The notes: a model not told the origin generated them from the sequence alone. A DNA stretch of 64,000 nt from a bacterium (GCA_017467605.1 JAFUSQ010000007.1:1-64000), one strand, 5' to 3'; shown: positions 27,174 to 35,549, counted from the first letter of the stretch. Numbers and translations are program-made.

Positions 27174-27884
27174 TTGAAATATAAAAGAATTTTGTTAAAA
27201 ATTAGTGGTGAAGCTCTTTTAGGTGAACAACAATTTGGAATTGATCAAGTTCCTGTAAAAATGATTGCAAACGAGATTAAAAAAGTCACTCAAGAGGGAG
27301 CTGAAGTTGCAGTTGTTGTAGGCGGCGGTAATATTTTCCGCGGAATGAAAAATAGTGCAAAACTTGGTATGGACCAGGCTTCAGGTGATTATGTAGGTAT
27401 GTTGGCTACAGTTATGAATGCTATTGCACTTCAAAGTGCTTTGACTCAAATTGATGTTCCTTGCAGAGTTCAATCTGCAATTACAATCAATCAAGTCGCT
27501 GAACCTTATATAAGACATAGGGCAATAAGACATTTGGAAAAAGGTCGAGTTGTAATTTTCGCGGCAGGTACCGGTAATCCTTTCTTTACTACTGATACTG
27601 CTGCTGCATTACGAGCATCTGAAATTAACGCGGAAGCAATGCTTATGGCTAAAAATGGGGTAGATGGGGTTTACACAGATGATCCTAATGCTAACCCTGA
27701 TGCTAAAAAATTAGAAAATATCACATATGACGATATTATCAAAAACGGTTTAAAAATTATGGACACTGCTGCTTGTGCATTGTGTAAGCAAAATAATATT
27801 CCGATAGTAGTCTTTGATTTTAAAAAAGAGGACGGAATTAAAAATATTCTTAATGGTCAAGATATAGGAACATATATTAGTTAA
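27174..27884 (+). CDS. pyrH: UMP kinase
   Basis: A 236-residue amino-acid-kinase-fold enzyme phosphorylating UMP to UDP. KYKRILLKISGEALLG at the N-terminus, VVVGGGNIFRG, and TGNPFFTTDTAAALRA with the later NGVDGVYTDDPN are diagnostic. TTG start six nt after GGGAG. First gene of pyrH-frr-cdsA-rnc-rpe, an order that places pyrH-frr-cdsA as in many bacteria. Confidence 0.97.
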   Translation: MKYKRILLKISGEALLGEQQFGIDQVPVKMIANEIKKVTQEGAEVAVVVGGGNIFRGMKNSAKLGMDQASGDYVGMLATVMNAIALQSALTQIDVPCRVQSAITINQVAEPYIRHRAIRHLEKGRVVIFAAGTGNPFFTTDTAAALRASEINAEAMLMAKNGVDGVYTDDPNANPDAKKLENITYDDIIKNGLKIMDTAACALCKQNNIPIVVFDFKKEDGIKNILNGQDIGTYIS

Positions 27885-27904
27885 TAATACGAAAGAGGTA
27901 AAAT

Positions 27905-28471
27905 ATGACAGAATCGTTAGATGAATTGTTTTTATTCGGCGAAGAAAAAATGGAAAAAGCGATAGCTCAATTACAGAGAGAATTTAGTCAAATTCGTTCA
28001 GGTAGAGCAAATCCGGGTATTTTGGATAAAGTTTTGGTTGAATACTACGGAGTGCCAACTCCGTTAAGACAGATGTCTCAAGTATCTGTTCAAGATGGTA
28101 CAACTCTTGTTATAACACCTTATGACAAAGGGATTATGAAGGATATTGAAAAAGCAATTATTAAGGCTGAAATAGGTATCACCCCTAACAGTGACGGTAT
28201 TTGTATAAGACTTCCGTTTCCTCCGTTGACTGAGGACAGACGTCGTGAAATTACAAAAGATGTTAAGAAATTAGGTGAAGATTCTAAAGTCGCAATCAGA
28301 AATATCAGACGTGATATGACTGATAGCTTGAAAAAGCTCGAAAAAAGTGAAAATCTTCCTGAAGATGTTGTTAAGGATAATCAAGATAAAATCCAAAAAT
28401 TAACCGATAAATATACTGCAAATGTTGATAGTGCGGTATCAGCAAAAGAAAAAGAGGTTATGACTGTATAA
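27905..28471 (+). CDS. frr: Ribosome recycling factor
   Basis: A 188-residue protein that, with EF-G, splits post-termination ribosomes. It shows the RRF pattern MEKAIAQLQREFSQIRSGRANPGILDKVLVEYYG, then RLPFPPLTEDRRREITKDVKKLGEDSKVAIRNIRRD. Length is standard. GAAAGAGGT precedes the ATG. It overlaps cdsA by one base (TAATG). Confidence 0.97.
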   Translation: MTESLDELFLFGEEKMEKAIAQLQREFSQIRSGRANPGILDKVLVEYYGVPTPLRQMSQVSVQDGTTLVITPYDKGIMKDIEKAIIKAEIGITPNSDGICIRLPFPPLTEDRRREITKDVKKLGEDSKVAIRNIRRDMTDSLKKLEKSENLPEDVVKDNQDKIQKLTDKYTANVDSAVSAKEKEVMTV

Positions 28472-29358
28472 TGATTGATTTGGGCTTAAATAAGAATGCT
28501 GTAAGAATGCTGACCGGCTTTATAATGGGTACAATTGTTATGCTTTGTATCATACAAGGCGGTCTTGCATTGTTGGGTCTGCTTATTTTTATGCTTATTG
28601 TCGGTTCGCGTGAATATGTAAAAATTCTTAACCATAAGGGATTTTATCCGAGCCTAAAGGTTATTTATTTGACGGAAGCGATATTGACAACTGTTGTTTA
28701 TTTTAAGCGATTTGATTTGGTTGCAATAACTTTAACGATTTGTGCAATGTGCTCGTTTATGTGGGTATTGTTTGTCGGAAGGCAGCCTTATATTGCTAAT
28801 GTTGCAACAACGCTTCTCGGTATGGTTTATTGCGGTTGGTTCCCTTTGCATTTAATCTTTTTGAGAGATTTGTCAAGTGCTCAATATGATAGCGGTTTGG
28901 GCTTTGTTGTAATGATGTTTACTGCAATTTTAATGACAGATGTCGGCTGCTATTACGTTGGAACAAAATTTGGAAAACATAAGCTCGCTCCTGTTATAAG
29001 TCCTAATAAGACCATTGAAGGTTCTGTCGGCGGAATGTTTTTTGCAATATTAGGTGCAATTATAATCGGTTTATATATTGATAAACTTCTACATATATCT
29101 ATTCGTTGGTATATTCCGATTTTTGTCGGATTAATTTCAACCGTATTTGCACAAATAGGCGACTTGTGCGAATCTTTACTTAAAAGAGATGCAGGAGTTA
29201 AAGATTCCGGCTCAAGTTTACCGGGGCATGGCGGATTTTTAGATAGAACTGATAGCTTTATTTTTACAATTCCTATTATGTATTATTTCTGCAAGTGTTT
29301 TGTATTCCATACAGAATGGATATCAACTTGTATTAATTATGTGAAAGGATTGTTTTAA
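28471..29358 (+). CDS. cdsA: Phosphatidate cytidylyltransferase
   Basis: A 295-residue polytopic membrane enzyme making CDP-diacylglycerol from phosphatidate and CTP. The CDP-alcohol signature is complete: SPNKTIEGSVGG and, near the C-terminus, DLCESLLKRDAGVKDSGSSLPGHGGFLDRTDS. About eight membrane helices. It overlaps frr and rnc by one base each. Confidence 0.95.
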   Translation: MIDLGLNKNAVRMLTGFIMGTIVMLCIIQGGLALLGLLIFMLIVGSREYVKILNHKGFYPSLKVIYLTEAILTTVVYFKRFDLVAITLTICAMCSFMWVLFVGRQPYIANVATTLLGMVYCGWFPLHLIFLRDLSSAQYDSGLGFVVMMFTAILMTDVGCYYVGTKFGKHKLAPVISPNKTIEGSVGGMFFAILGAIIIGLYIDKLLHISIRWYIPIFVGLISTVFAQIGDLCESLLKRDAGVKDSGSSLPGHGGFLDRTDSFIFTIPIMYYFCKCFVFHTEWISTCINYVKGLF

Positions 29359-30041
29359 TGGCTTCTGTCGCTGAAATTTTCGGAATTGAAACAAAAACAG
29401 AAGAATATTATAAAATTGCACTTACACATTCTTCTTATACGAAGGAGAATAATCTTTCGCATACCGAATGTTACGAGCGTTTGGAATTTTTGGGAGATGC
29501 TGTATTAAAGCTTGCAGTTTCAGATGTCTTGTATAAAAAATATCCCAATTCTCCGGAAGGTGAACTTTCAAAAATCCGCAGTATTGTGGTTTCAGATAAC
29601 ACATTAGCTCAAATTGCAAAAGCCAAAGGACTTCAAAACTTGATTATTATGAGTAAACATGAAGAAAAACAAGGTTGTCGAAATCTTAATTCTATTTGTG
29701 CTTGTGCTTTTGAAGCTATTTTGGGGGCTTATTATTTAGATGGTAAACTAAATGAAATAACCGAGTATATTAAAGTTAATTTTAATGAATATATTGAAGA
29801 TGTTCAAGAAAATTTTGAAAAATTTAATGCGAAAGCAATATTGCAGGAATATACTCAAGACAAAACCAAAAATACTCCTGTATATACCGTTATAAATGAA
29901 ATAGGACCTCAACACAAGAAAGAATTTGAAGTTGAAGTAAGGTATAATGGAGAAGTTCTTGCAGTTGAACGTGGTGCAAGCAAAAAAGAAGCGGAGCAAA
30001 AATGTGCATATTCCGCTTGCAAAAAGTTAGGAATAGTTTAA
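29358..30041 (+). CDS. rnc: Ribonuclease III
   Basis: A 227-residue double-strand RNA endonuclease. Catalytic signature ERLEFLGDAVLKLAVSD with ELSKIRS (residues about 40-75) and the second acidic site in the AFEAILGAYYLDG stretch; the C-terminal double-strand RNA-binding domain spans about residues 155-225 (QEYTQDKTKNTPVY..GASKKEAEQKCAYSACKKLG). Fully standard. Confidence 0.96.
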   Translation: MASVAEIFGIETKTEEYYKIALTHSSYTKENNLSHTECYERLEFLGDAVLKLAVSDVLYKKYPNSPEGELSKIRSIVVSDNTLAQIAKAKGLQNLIIMSKHEEKQGCRNLNSICACAFEAILGAYYLDGKLNEITEYIKVNFNEYIEDVQENFEKFNAKAILQEYTQDKTKNTPVYTVINEIGPQHKKEFEVEVRYNGEVLAVERGASKKEAEQKCAYSACKKLGIV

Positions 30042-30042
30042 A

Positions 30043-30708
30043 ATGGAAAAAGTTTATGTATCACCATCAATACTGTCTGCTGATTTTGCAAATCTTGAAA
30101 GAGATATAAAACTTGTTGAAAATGCCGGGGCTGATTGGATACATGTTGATGTTATGGACGGGCATTTTGTTCCGAATATTACAATCGGTGCTCCTGTAGT
30201 TAAATCAATAAGAAAGGTTACAAATTTACCTTTAGATGTTCACTTGATGATAGAGAATCCTGAAAAATATATTGAGGATTTTGTAAAAGCCGGTGCTGAT
30301 ATAATAACTTTTCATTACGAAGCTCAATGTTGTCATTGCGAGGAGCAGCGCGACGTGGCAATCTCATCATTAATTAAGCGCATACGTTCTTTTGGACTGA
30401 AAGCCGGAATCTCAATAAAACCGAAGACTTCACCGGAAGTGCTTTTACCTTATTTGAGTGAAATTGATATGGCTTTGGTAATGACTGTTGAACCGGGTTT
30501 TGGCGGACAAAAATTTATGGAAGATTGCGCTAAAAAAGTGGCTTATATCCGTAAAAATTCTCCGAAAAATCTTATTATTCAGGTTGATGGCGGAATAAAT
30601 GATATTACAGGTAAAATTTGCAAAGATTATGGCGCAAATTCTTTAGTTGCAGGCAGTTATATTTATGGAGCAAAAGATTTAAGCCAAGCTATTCTTTCGT
30701 TGAAGTAA
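30043..30708 (+). CDS. rpe: Ribulose-phosphate 3-epimerase with in-frame repeat insertion
   Basis: A 221-residue TIM-barrel enzyme interconverting ribulose-5-P and xylulose-5-P. Conserved parts: SPSILSADFANL (7-18), HVDVMDGHFVPNITIG (34-49), DVHLMI (65-70), EPGFGGQKF, and VDGGIN. Between ITFHYEA (ending 94) and IRSFGLKAG (from about 114) lie extra residues CCHCEEQRDVAISS, encoded by a GTCATTGCGAGGAGC palindromic repeat at 30331-30370. Relative to E. coli Rpe (from memory) this loop is roughly nine residues longer. The frame and all catalytic residues stay intact, so it is probably active. Confidence 0.94.
   Translation: MEKVYVSPSILSADFANLERDIKLVENAGADWIHVDVMDGHFVPNITIGAPVVKSIRKVTNLPLDVHLMIENPEKYIEDFVKAGADIITFHYEAQCCHCEEQRDVAISSLIKRIRSFGLKAGISIKPKTSPEVLLPYLSEIDMALVMTVEPGFGGQKFMEDCAKKVAYIRKNSPKNLIIQVDGGINDITGKICKDYGANSLVAGSYIYGAKDLSQAILSLK
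30331..30370 (+). repeat. GTCATTGCGAG palindromic element inside rpe
   Basis: TGTCATTGCGAGGAGC..CGACGTGGCAATCTCATC: the same family as intergenic copies at 15005-15043 and (minus strand) 26865-26903. Here it is read in frame as part of rpe, giving CHCEEQRDVAIS. Confidence 0.85.
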
Positions 30709-30709
30709 T

Positions 30710-31390
30710 TTACCATTTAAGTTTTTTAAAGTAATCGGGGGCTGATTTTGCAAGGTTTGCACACGCCATACCATTTGCATATGATGAGCTGTTTTTGTCA
30801 CAATATAAATCTTTATTTGTGAAATCTGTTCCGTTATCTCCCATTGGTTTTAGTTCGTCATCTATATACTGGAATGTAAATAAATCATATCCCCAGCGAT
30901 TTGGAGCATGTTTATATCCGTTTAAGTCTGCTGAAATATATAATCTGTCATAGTTTGTATAATTTTCTATATATATTTGTGTCCCGTCTTGTAATATAAA
31001 TTGTCCGTCATCTATGTAATTGTTCGGATAATTTATATTTAATCCGTTATGAAAATTTTTATAATAGCTTTGCGGATTTTTAAAATCATAACATATATCA
31101 CCTCCACTGTAAGTTTGTGATGATGTTCCGCAAAGTGTTGCCCCGTTAAAATATTTTATAAATGTTTTGTAAAAAGTTGCGGTGGGATAATCAATAAAAT
31201 CAATAGAGACATCATCTGACTGCATAGTTTTTATAGCCTGATTGAGTATTGAATATGTTTTATCAAACTGTGAACGCATTTTTTTTGCTCTGTAATTATG
31301 CATAAGTTGTGGTATGGTCAGGGCTGCAACAATACCGATTATTCCAAGAGTAATCAAAATTTCCGCAAGAGTAAAACCTTTTTTTGTCAT
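30710..31390 (-). CDS. Prepilin-type pseudopilin P6
   Basis: A 226-residue pseudopilin with short normal leader MTKKG, cleavage G5/F6, FTLAEILITLGIIG. After the N-terminal helix comes YRAKKMRSQFDKTYSILNQAI, then LQDGTQIYIE and YISADLNGYKHAPNRWGYDLFTFQY, the second C-terminal class (PNxxGxDxF) of this window. AGGAGG ribosome site before the ATG. Divergent from R6. Confidence 0.93.
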   Translation of the reverse strand: MTKKGFTLAEILITLGIIGIVAALTIPQLMHNYRAKKMRSQFDKTYSILNQAIKTMQSDDVSIDFIDYPTATFYKTFIKYFNGATLCGTSSQTYSGGDICYDFKNPQSYYKNFHNGLNINYPNNYIDDGQFILQDGTQIYIENYTNYDRLYISADLNGYKHAPNRWGYDLFTFQYIDDELKPMGDNGTDFTNKDLYCDKNSSSYANGMACANLAKSAPDYFKKLKW

Positions 31391-31500
31391 TTTTCCTCCT
31401 TAATTTAATATATCCCTTTATATTTAACGTTAAAACGTCATGTAATTAATATATTATGTATTAATTACATTTAATTGTCAATCTTTATATAATTATTTAT
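31391..31500. promoter_or_regulatory. Divergent P6/R6 control region with 12-bp inverted repeat
   Basis: Minus strand: TTGACA (31476-31481), 17 bp, CATAAT (31453-31458) for P6. A perfect 12-bp inverted repeat ATGTAATTAATA (31440-31451) / TATTAATTACAT (31459-31470) encloses the -10 exactly. Plus strand: TATAAT (31488-31493) ends 7 nt before the R6 ATG, with ATTACA at 18 bp as -35, inside the right arm. One bound repressor could cover both promoters. Confidence 0.82.
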
Positions 31501-31710
31501 ATGGTTACAACAAGGGATAAAATTAAATCATTTATTGCATTAAATGGGATTTATATTAAAAAATTGGCAGTTTTGATGAGCGAAAAAAGCGGTAAAAACT
31601 TTACCGAAGATTCCCTTGGAGGCAAAATTCGCAGAGAAAGTATTACTTTTAAAGAAGTTGAATTGCTTGCAGATGTTTTGGGTTATAGTGTTGAATTTAT
31701 AAAAAAATAA
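31501..31710 (+). CDS. Small HTH regulator R6 divergent from P6
   Basis: A 69-residue single-domain protein like R1 and R4: IYIKKLAVLMSEKSGKNFTEDSLGGKIRRESI, then EVELLADVLGYSVEFIKK. It has no ribosome site and a TATAAT box 7 nt upstream of the ATG. Its stop codon directly abuts that of the convergent gene at 31711. Confidence 0.8.
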   Translation: MVTTRDKIKSFIALNGIYIKKLAVLMSEKSGKNFTEDSLGGKIRRESITFKEVELLADVLGYSVEFIKK

Positions 31711-32760
31711 TTAAGTATTTATTTCTTGGCCTTTGCGAATTTTAGCTTGAAGGATTTGTTCAAGGTTTGCGGTTGCTGCTTTTTCTGTTTCGGTTATTGC
31801 AGCAGAATTTTCACTTTCTTCCGGGTCATTAGAGGTTTTCTTTACTGCAATTCCTTCTACCTGAGTTTTATCTTCGACATCTGATTTATAGCCGGATACT
31901 TCGCTTTGATTTTCTTCATTTACTGCAATTGTTTCTGCTTGAATTCCCATAGTGCTTTGCGCACTTTCAATAGCTTTTTCACCGCTATGTACGGCTACTT
32001 TACCAATTATGTAATCAACAATTCCGAATAGAAAATTGTTGCCTACGGTTGATAATAAATCGTTTCCGACTCCGATTGTTTCTGAACCGAAATCTATGGC
32101 ATTTAATATTAAATCTGTTTGATTATTTATAATTCCATCATATAAATTAAAATCAACTTCTGCATTTACAACTTGGGCTTGCCCCTTTGTTCCCATTTGT
32201 TTTAGTTGCTGGTTAAGTTTATTGACCTTTTCTATAGTTGAATTGTCACCTTTTGAAGAATTAACATTCTCGATTTCAGTTTTAAGTTCTTGCTTTGTGC
32301 CTTCGGCTTTTGATAATATTTCAACCATATGAGTTTCAAGTGTATCAAGTTCGTTTTCAGATTTAGTTTTTATATTTTCTATCATTGCACCTGATTGCTC
32401 AACTTCTTTTGACAAAGTTTTACTGTCTTTTGTGAACGAACGAGCTTGTCCTCTAAGGCTCACGCCTGAGTTTTGCATATCTTCCCGTTTCTGTTGTGCT
32501 AATGTTTTTTCGGGTTCTTCGGCTGTTTCAGAATCTTCCGCGGTCGGATTTGCAGCTGATTGAGTTTGGCTTGTTGCCATTTCGTATGTTGTTTCGTCGT
32601 TATCAGATGAATTTACCTGTTGTATAAATTCTCGGGCCCATTGCAAATATTGGCTCGGAACTTCGACACCCTGATTTTCAAATTTAATTATGTCTTTGGC
32701 AGTTAATTTTCGCCAATCGATTTTTTTAGGTGATATTGCTTCTATTCTTGATACGTCCAT
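31711..32760 (-). CDS. Hypothetical helical protein, 349 residues
   Basis: Not recognised. The N-terminus (DVSRIEAISPKKIDWRKLTAKDIIKFENQGVEVP) is globular-looking, then comes a Ser/Thr/Glu-rich linker, an extended coiled-coil region about residues 100-190, a more hydrophobic stretch about 215-255 (LLSTVGNNFLFGIVDYIIGKVAV), and an acidic tail. No signal peptide. It is similar in style to the other large coiled-coil protein at 38 kb, but no homology is claimed. The start lies 140 bp from cdd, divergent. Confidence 0.6.
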   Translation of the reverse strand: MDVSRIEAISPKKIDWRKLTAKDIIKFENQGVEVPSQYLQWAREFIQQVNSSDNDETTYEMATSQTQSAANPTAEDSETAEEPEKTLAQQKREDMQNSGVSLRGQARSFTKDSKTLSKEVEQSGAMIENIKTKSENELDTLETHMVEILSKAEGTKQELKTEIENVNSSKGDNSTIEKVNKLNQQLKQMGTKGQAQVVNAEVDFNLYDGIINNQTDLILNAIDFGSETIGVGNDLLSTVGNNFLFGIVDYIIGKVAVHSGEKAIESAQSTMGIQAETIAVNEENQSEVSGYKSDVEDKTQVEGIAVKKTSNDPEESENSAAITETEKAATANLEQILQAKIRKGQEINT

Positions 32761-32901
32761 AGTAAGTCCTTATATATATTTACGGAAATTTTTCAATGAA
32801 CTTTAGGAAGTATTAAAAATTTTTAACAAATATTTACTCATCTAATTAATGGATAAAATTTTTTTTGAAATGTATATAATTATTATAAAAGAGGTTTATC
32901 T

Positions 32902-33285
32902 ATGAATTATGAAGAATTGATGGAAAAAGCTATTGAAGTTTCAAAAAATGCTTATGCACCTTATTCGAAATTTGCGGTTGGGGCGTGCGTTTTAACAGAA
33001 AGCGGCAAGATTTATACAGGCTGCAATTTTGAAAATTCCAGTTACGGAATGGCTATTTGTGCAGAACGAAATGCCATAGGCAGCGCGATTGCCGATGGCG
33101 AAAATAAAATTAAAGCTGTTGCTATTTATTCTCCAAATCAAGATAATTGTACTCCATGCGGAGCTTGCAGACAGGTTTTGCACGAATTTTGCGAAAATGA
33201 TGAGCTTGATGTGATTGTGAAAGTCGGTAGTGATATAAAAGTTTATAAGTTATCTTATTTACTTCCTGAAAGTTTTTCTTTATAA
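32902..33285 (+). CDS. cdd: Cytidine deaminase
   Basis: A 127-residue zinc enzyme deaminating cytidine or deoxycytidine. Zinc and catalytic motif CAERNAIGSAI (Cys and Glu) and CTPCGACRQVLHEFC are present. Length matches the tetrameric class. AAAGAGG precedes the ATG. The next gene begins at the base after its stop. Confidence 0.95.
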   Translation: MNYEELMEKAIEVSKNAYAPYSKFAVGACVLTESGKIYTGCNFENSSYGMAICAERNAIGSAIADGENKIKAVAIYSPNQDNCTPCGACRQVLHEFCENDELDVIVKVGSDIKVYKLSYLLPESFSL

Positions 33286-33501
33286 ATGTATATTTTTGAA
33301 CTTATTGCACAATATTTTAAAGGGGTAAAAATCAATCGAAAAAATTTTGATCCTCTGGATAATCCTCAAGACGGACTTGTTGAGGATTCTGATAATTGTG
33401 AACATTTATTTATGCCTTTGGATTCTTCTAAAGAGATGTTTGCCTGTAAGTATTGCGGTTTGATTGTTCCCAAAAATAACCTTGAAAATAAAAAGGGATA
33501 A
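33286..33501 (+). CDS. Small zinc-ribbon-like hypothetical protein
   Basis: A 71-residue protein with a possible metal site CEH..(15 residues)..CKYCG in its C-terminal half and an amphipathic N-terminus. It starts immediately after the cdd stop with no ribosome site, so translation is probably coupled. Function unknown. Confidence 0.6.
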   Translation: MYIFELIAQYFKGVKINRKNFDPLDNPQDGLVEDSDNCEHLFMPLDSSKEMFACKYCGLIVPKNNLENKKG

Positions 33502-33530
33502 ATAGTAGGGTATTATTACTATTTTATTAT

Positions 33531-33557
33531 TGTCATTCTGAACTTGTTTCAGAATCT
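33531..33557 (+). repeat. TGTCATTCTGAACTTG palindromic repeat
   Basis: A clean 27-bp copy: TGTCATTCTGAAC, TTGTTTCAGAATCT. Lies between two small genes, 30 bp after a stop codon. Confidence 0.85.
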
Positions 33558-33637
33558 AATAAATTATGTACCTTGTTGTCGGATAAAATTTTTATTCAAA
33601 CTTCTTAAATTTGTTTTGTAAATTATAGGAGGTTTTT

Positions 33638-33937
33638 ATGAGTAAAAATTTAGGCGAAGTAATTAATAATATTATGGAAGAAAATGCTTCTAATCGCGCT
33701 TTGATTTTAACAAATACAATGATGATTGTCGGTACAATTCACAATTATGAAGATAAATGCAAAAATTGTCATGAATGTGTAATTTCTTTGAAAGATGTAA
33801 GTATTTCTCTGGTAAATGAAGTTTGTCACTGTTCGGAAGATGAATGTAATTGTAATACCGGGGCTTTTGCACATTACAATTGGTTTAATATTAATGCGGA
33901 TAAAATTGTCGGATTTAGTATTCTTAGTGATATGTAG
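33638..33937 (+). CDS. Cys-rich small hypothetical protein
   Basis: A 99-residue protein with two cysteine clusters, CKNCHEC (residues about 41-47) and CHCSEDECNC (about 63-72), likely metal-binding. They interrupt what looks like a small beta-rich core (ALILTNTMMIVGTI, VISLKDVSISLV, WFNINADKIVGFSIL). AGGAGG six nt before the ATG. Followed by a strong terminator. Not assigned to a family. Confidence 0.65.
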   Translation: MSKNLGEVINNIMEENASNRALILTNTMMIVGTIHNYEDKCKNCHECVISLKDVSISLVNEVCHCSEDECNCNTGAFAHYNWFNINADKIVGFSILSDM

Positions 33938-33942
33938 TAAAC

Positions 33943-33976
33943 AAAAAGGGAAGATTTTTGAAATCTTCCCTTTTTT
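33943..33976. terminator. Bidirectional terminator between Cys-rich gene and rpsU
   Basis: AAAAAGGGAAGATTT, TTG loop, AAATCTTCCCTTTTT: 15-bp perfect stem with A/T tails on both sides, between convergent genes. Confidence 0.9.
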
Positions 33977-33994
33977 AATGATTATTTTATAATC

Positions 33995-34168
33995 CTAAAC
34001 TTTTCTTTTACGAGCAGCTTCAGATTTATGTTTTCTTTTTACGCTTGGCTTTTCATATCTTTCGCGTTTTTTTACTTCAGAAAGAATACCTGCTTTTTGG
34101 ATTTTCTTTTTGAAACGTCTTAAAGCACTTTCGATACTTTCATTTTCGCCAACTTTAACTTCTGCCAT
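33995..34168 (-). CDS. rpsU: 30S ribosomal protein S21
   Basis: A 57-residue, very basic small-subunit protein. Translation of the minus strand starts [20 protein letters not shown], the S21 hallmark with its single helix and the Arg/Lys-rich tail [17 protein letters not shown]. Ribosome site AAGGTGGTG upstream. Length is slightly shorter than E. coli S21 (71) and typical of many phyla. It shares the bidirectional terminator. Confidence 0.95.
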   Translation of the reverse strand: MAEVKVGENESIESALRRFKKKIQKAGILSEVKKRERYEKPSVKRKHKSEAARKRKV

Positions 34169-34238
34169 TTATATTTTCACCACCTTTATAGCTTGTTTTG
34201 TACCTGACTATTATAAAACCAAAAATAAAATTTTTCAA

Positions 34239-34931
34239 CTACCATGGATAATCTTTTGCAATAGACCACCCGTCATTGATTATTTTCTTTGCACAGCATA
34301 AACCTGTTCCGCGTTTTGAACAATCAGCGTTTACCTGTGATATATTATCGGAATTACATCTTGGAATAATAATTCCTCTTTCATTACGTTCAAAAGTAAA
34401 AACATCTTTACCTATTATATTTGGTAACTCAGTACCGTTTATATCTATATATAACCAGGAGTTACGCTTATTATAATCATTATTAAAATTTAGAAAATTT
34501 ATTAAAATCGTCCCATCAGGCAGCAATATTGAGCTGCGTCCTGCAAATATTGCATCTATACCAGATTCCTTATTATTCAGATAATTGAATGAAGAATTAT
34601 TTTTATGCTGATATGTGCAAATCTCATAATCCTTGCATAAAGTTATACCTTTAAAATAAGGAAGCCAGTATTTCTTAAAATATTCTGTGGCTCCGATTTC
34701 TTCGGGATTATCCCAGCCGTCGTAGTCTCCATTATCTGCTGCCGATAAAAGTAATGCTTGATTAACCTGAGAATAAGCTTTTTTCAACTTTGTAACAGTT
34801 TTTTGTTTTTGAAAGTGAGTAATAATATTCGGAATAGTCAAAGCACTTACAACACCTATTATGCCCAGAGTTATAAGAATTTCAACAAGTGTAAGAGCTC
34901 TTTTTATTTTTCTTTGTCGTTTTTGACTCAT
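34239..34931 (-). CDS. Prepilin-type pseudopilin P7
   Basis: A 230-residue pseudopilin. Start at ATG 34931 with AAGGAG six nt upstream; longer frames toward 35018 would overlap R7. Leader MSQKRQRKIKRA, cleavage A12/L13 (Ala instead of Gly at -1), LTLVEILITLGIIG. Later LPDGTILIN, YIDINGTELPNIIGKDVFTFER (PNxxGxDxF class) and four C-terminal cysteines (CS..CC..), ending DGWSIAKDYPW, closely matching the end of P8. Confidence 0.92.
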   Translation of the reverse strand: MSQKRQRKIKRALTLVEILITLGIIGVVSALTIPNIITHFQKQKTVTKLKKAYSQVNQALLLSAADNGDYDGWDNPEEIGATEYFKKYWLPYFKGITLCKDYEICTYQHKNNSSFNYLNNKESGIDAIFAGRSSILLPDGTILINFLNFNNDYNKRNSWLYIDINGTELPNIIGKDVFTFERNERGIIIPRCNSDNISQVNADCSKRGTGLCCAKKIINDGWSIAKDYPW

Positions 34932-35009
34932 ATCTTTCTCCTTAATATTAAACTTTATGACACCTATAGGTGGTAGATGGAACAATAACAATGTACCACA
35001 ATAGGTGGT
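34932..35009. promoter_or_regulatory. Divergent P7/R7 control region with paired palindromes
   Basis: Minus strand: TTGTTA, 17 bp, TATAGG is the likely P7 promoter. A 12-bp palindrome CACCTATAGGTG (34961-34972) is centred on its -10. ATAGGTGGTA occurs at 34966-34975 and again at 35001-35010, the second forming TACCAC (34994-34999) / GTGGTA (35005-35010) over the R7 start codon. Repetition of the same unusual GC-containing motif at both ends is strong evidence for an R7 operator. Confidence 0.75.
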
Positions 35010-35240
35010 ATGAGTCAAGCAAGTAAAGAAGTTATTATTCGTAATTTGGGAAATAATATACGTACTATGCGTTTGAAGCGTAATTTGTCACAAGAAGAAC
35101 TTGCTTTTAAAATAAATTCGGCCCGTAATTTTATAGGTTGTATTGAACGAGCTGAAAAATCACCGACAATTTATACTCTTTACAAAATAGCTAATGCTCT
35201 TAATACAAAAGTTGCAGAACTCGTTGCTAATATCGATTAA
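35010..35240 (+). CDS. Small XRE HTH regulator R7 divergent from P7
   Basis: A 76-residue single-domain XRE protein: LGNNIRTMRLKRNLSQEELAFKINSARNFIGCIERAEKSPTIYTLYKIANAL. The ATG lies inside the right arm of an operator-like repeat, so binding could block its own transcript start. No normal ribosome site. Stop shared (TTAA) with the convergent gene. Confidence 0.87.
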   Translation: MSQASKEVIIRNLGNNIRTMRLKRNLSQEELAFKINSARNFIGCIERAEKSPTIYTLYKIANALNTKVAELVANID

Positions 35241-35485
35241 CCTTTAAAATAATCGCAAATTAATTTTTCTCGTTTAGGAAGCAGATGCTTTATTCGATTT
35301 ACAATTGATTTATTCTGTAAATCTTCAAGTTGTTGCTTTAGAACCGCTTTTTCAATTAAAATCTTATTATATAAATCTGAACACACTTCGCTTTTATCAA
35401 TATGTTGTTTTAATTTCGACAGTTGTATTTCTTTTTCTTTTATTGAAAGTATAAGTTCTTTTTTCACCTTAAATAAACCTCTCAT
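35237..35485 (-). CDS. Small coiled-coil hypothetical protein
   Basis: An 82-residue, highly charged helical protein (KKELILSIKEKEIQLSKLKQHI .. VLKQQLEDLQNK) with heptad-like spacing. No known family recognised. Its stop codon overlaps that of R7. Confidence 0.5.
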   Translation of the reverse strand: MRGLFKVKKELILSIKEKEIQLSKLKQHIDKSEVCSDLYNKILIEKAVLKQQLEDLQNKSIVNRIKHLLPKREKLICDYFKG

Positions 35486-35549
35486 ATATCATATTAAAAG
35501 AATAAACTGTCTTGTAAAATTTAAAATCAACTTTTTAGGTGATTTTAAA

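Noticed and set aside
34110-34301. 63-codon plus-strand frame
   Set aside because: It overlaps rpsU on the minus strand, which is unmistakable, and has no ribosome site.
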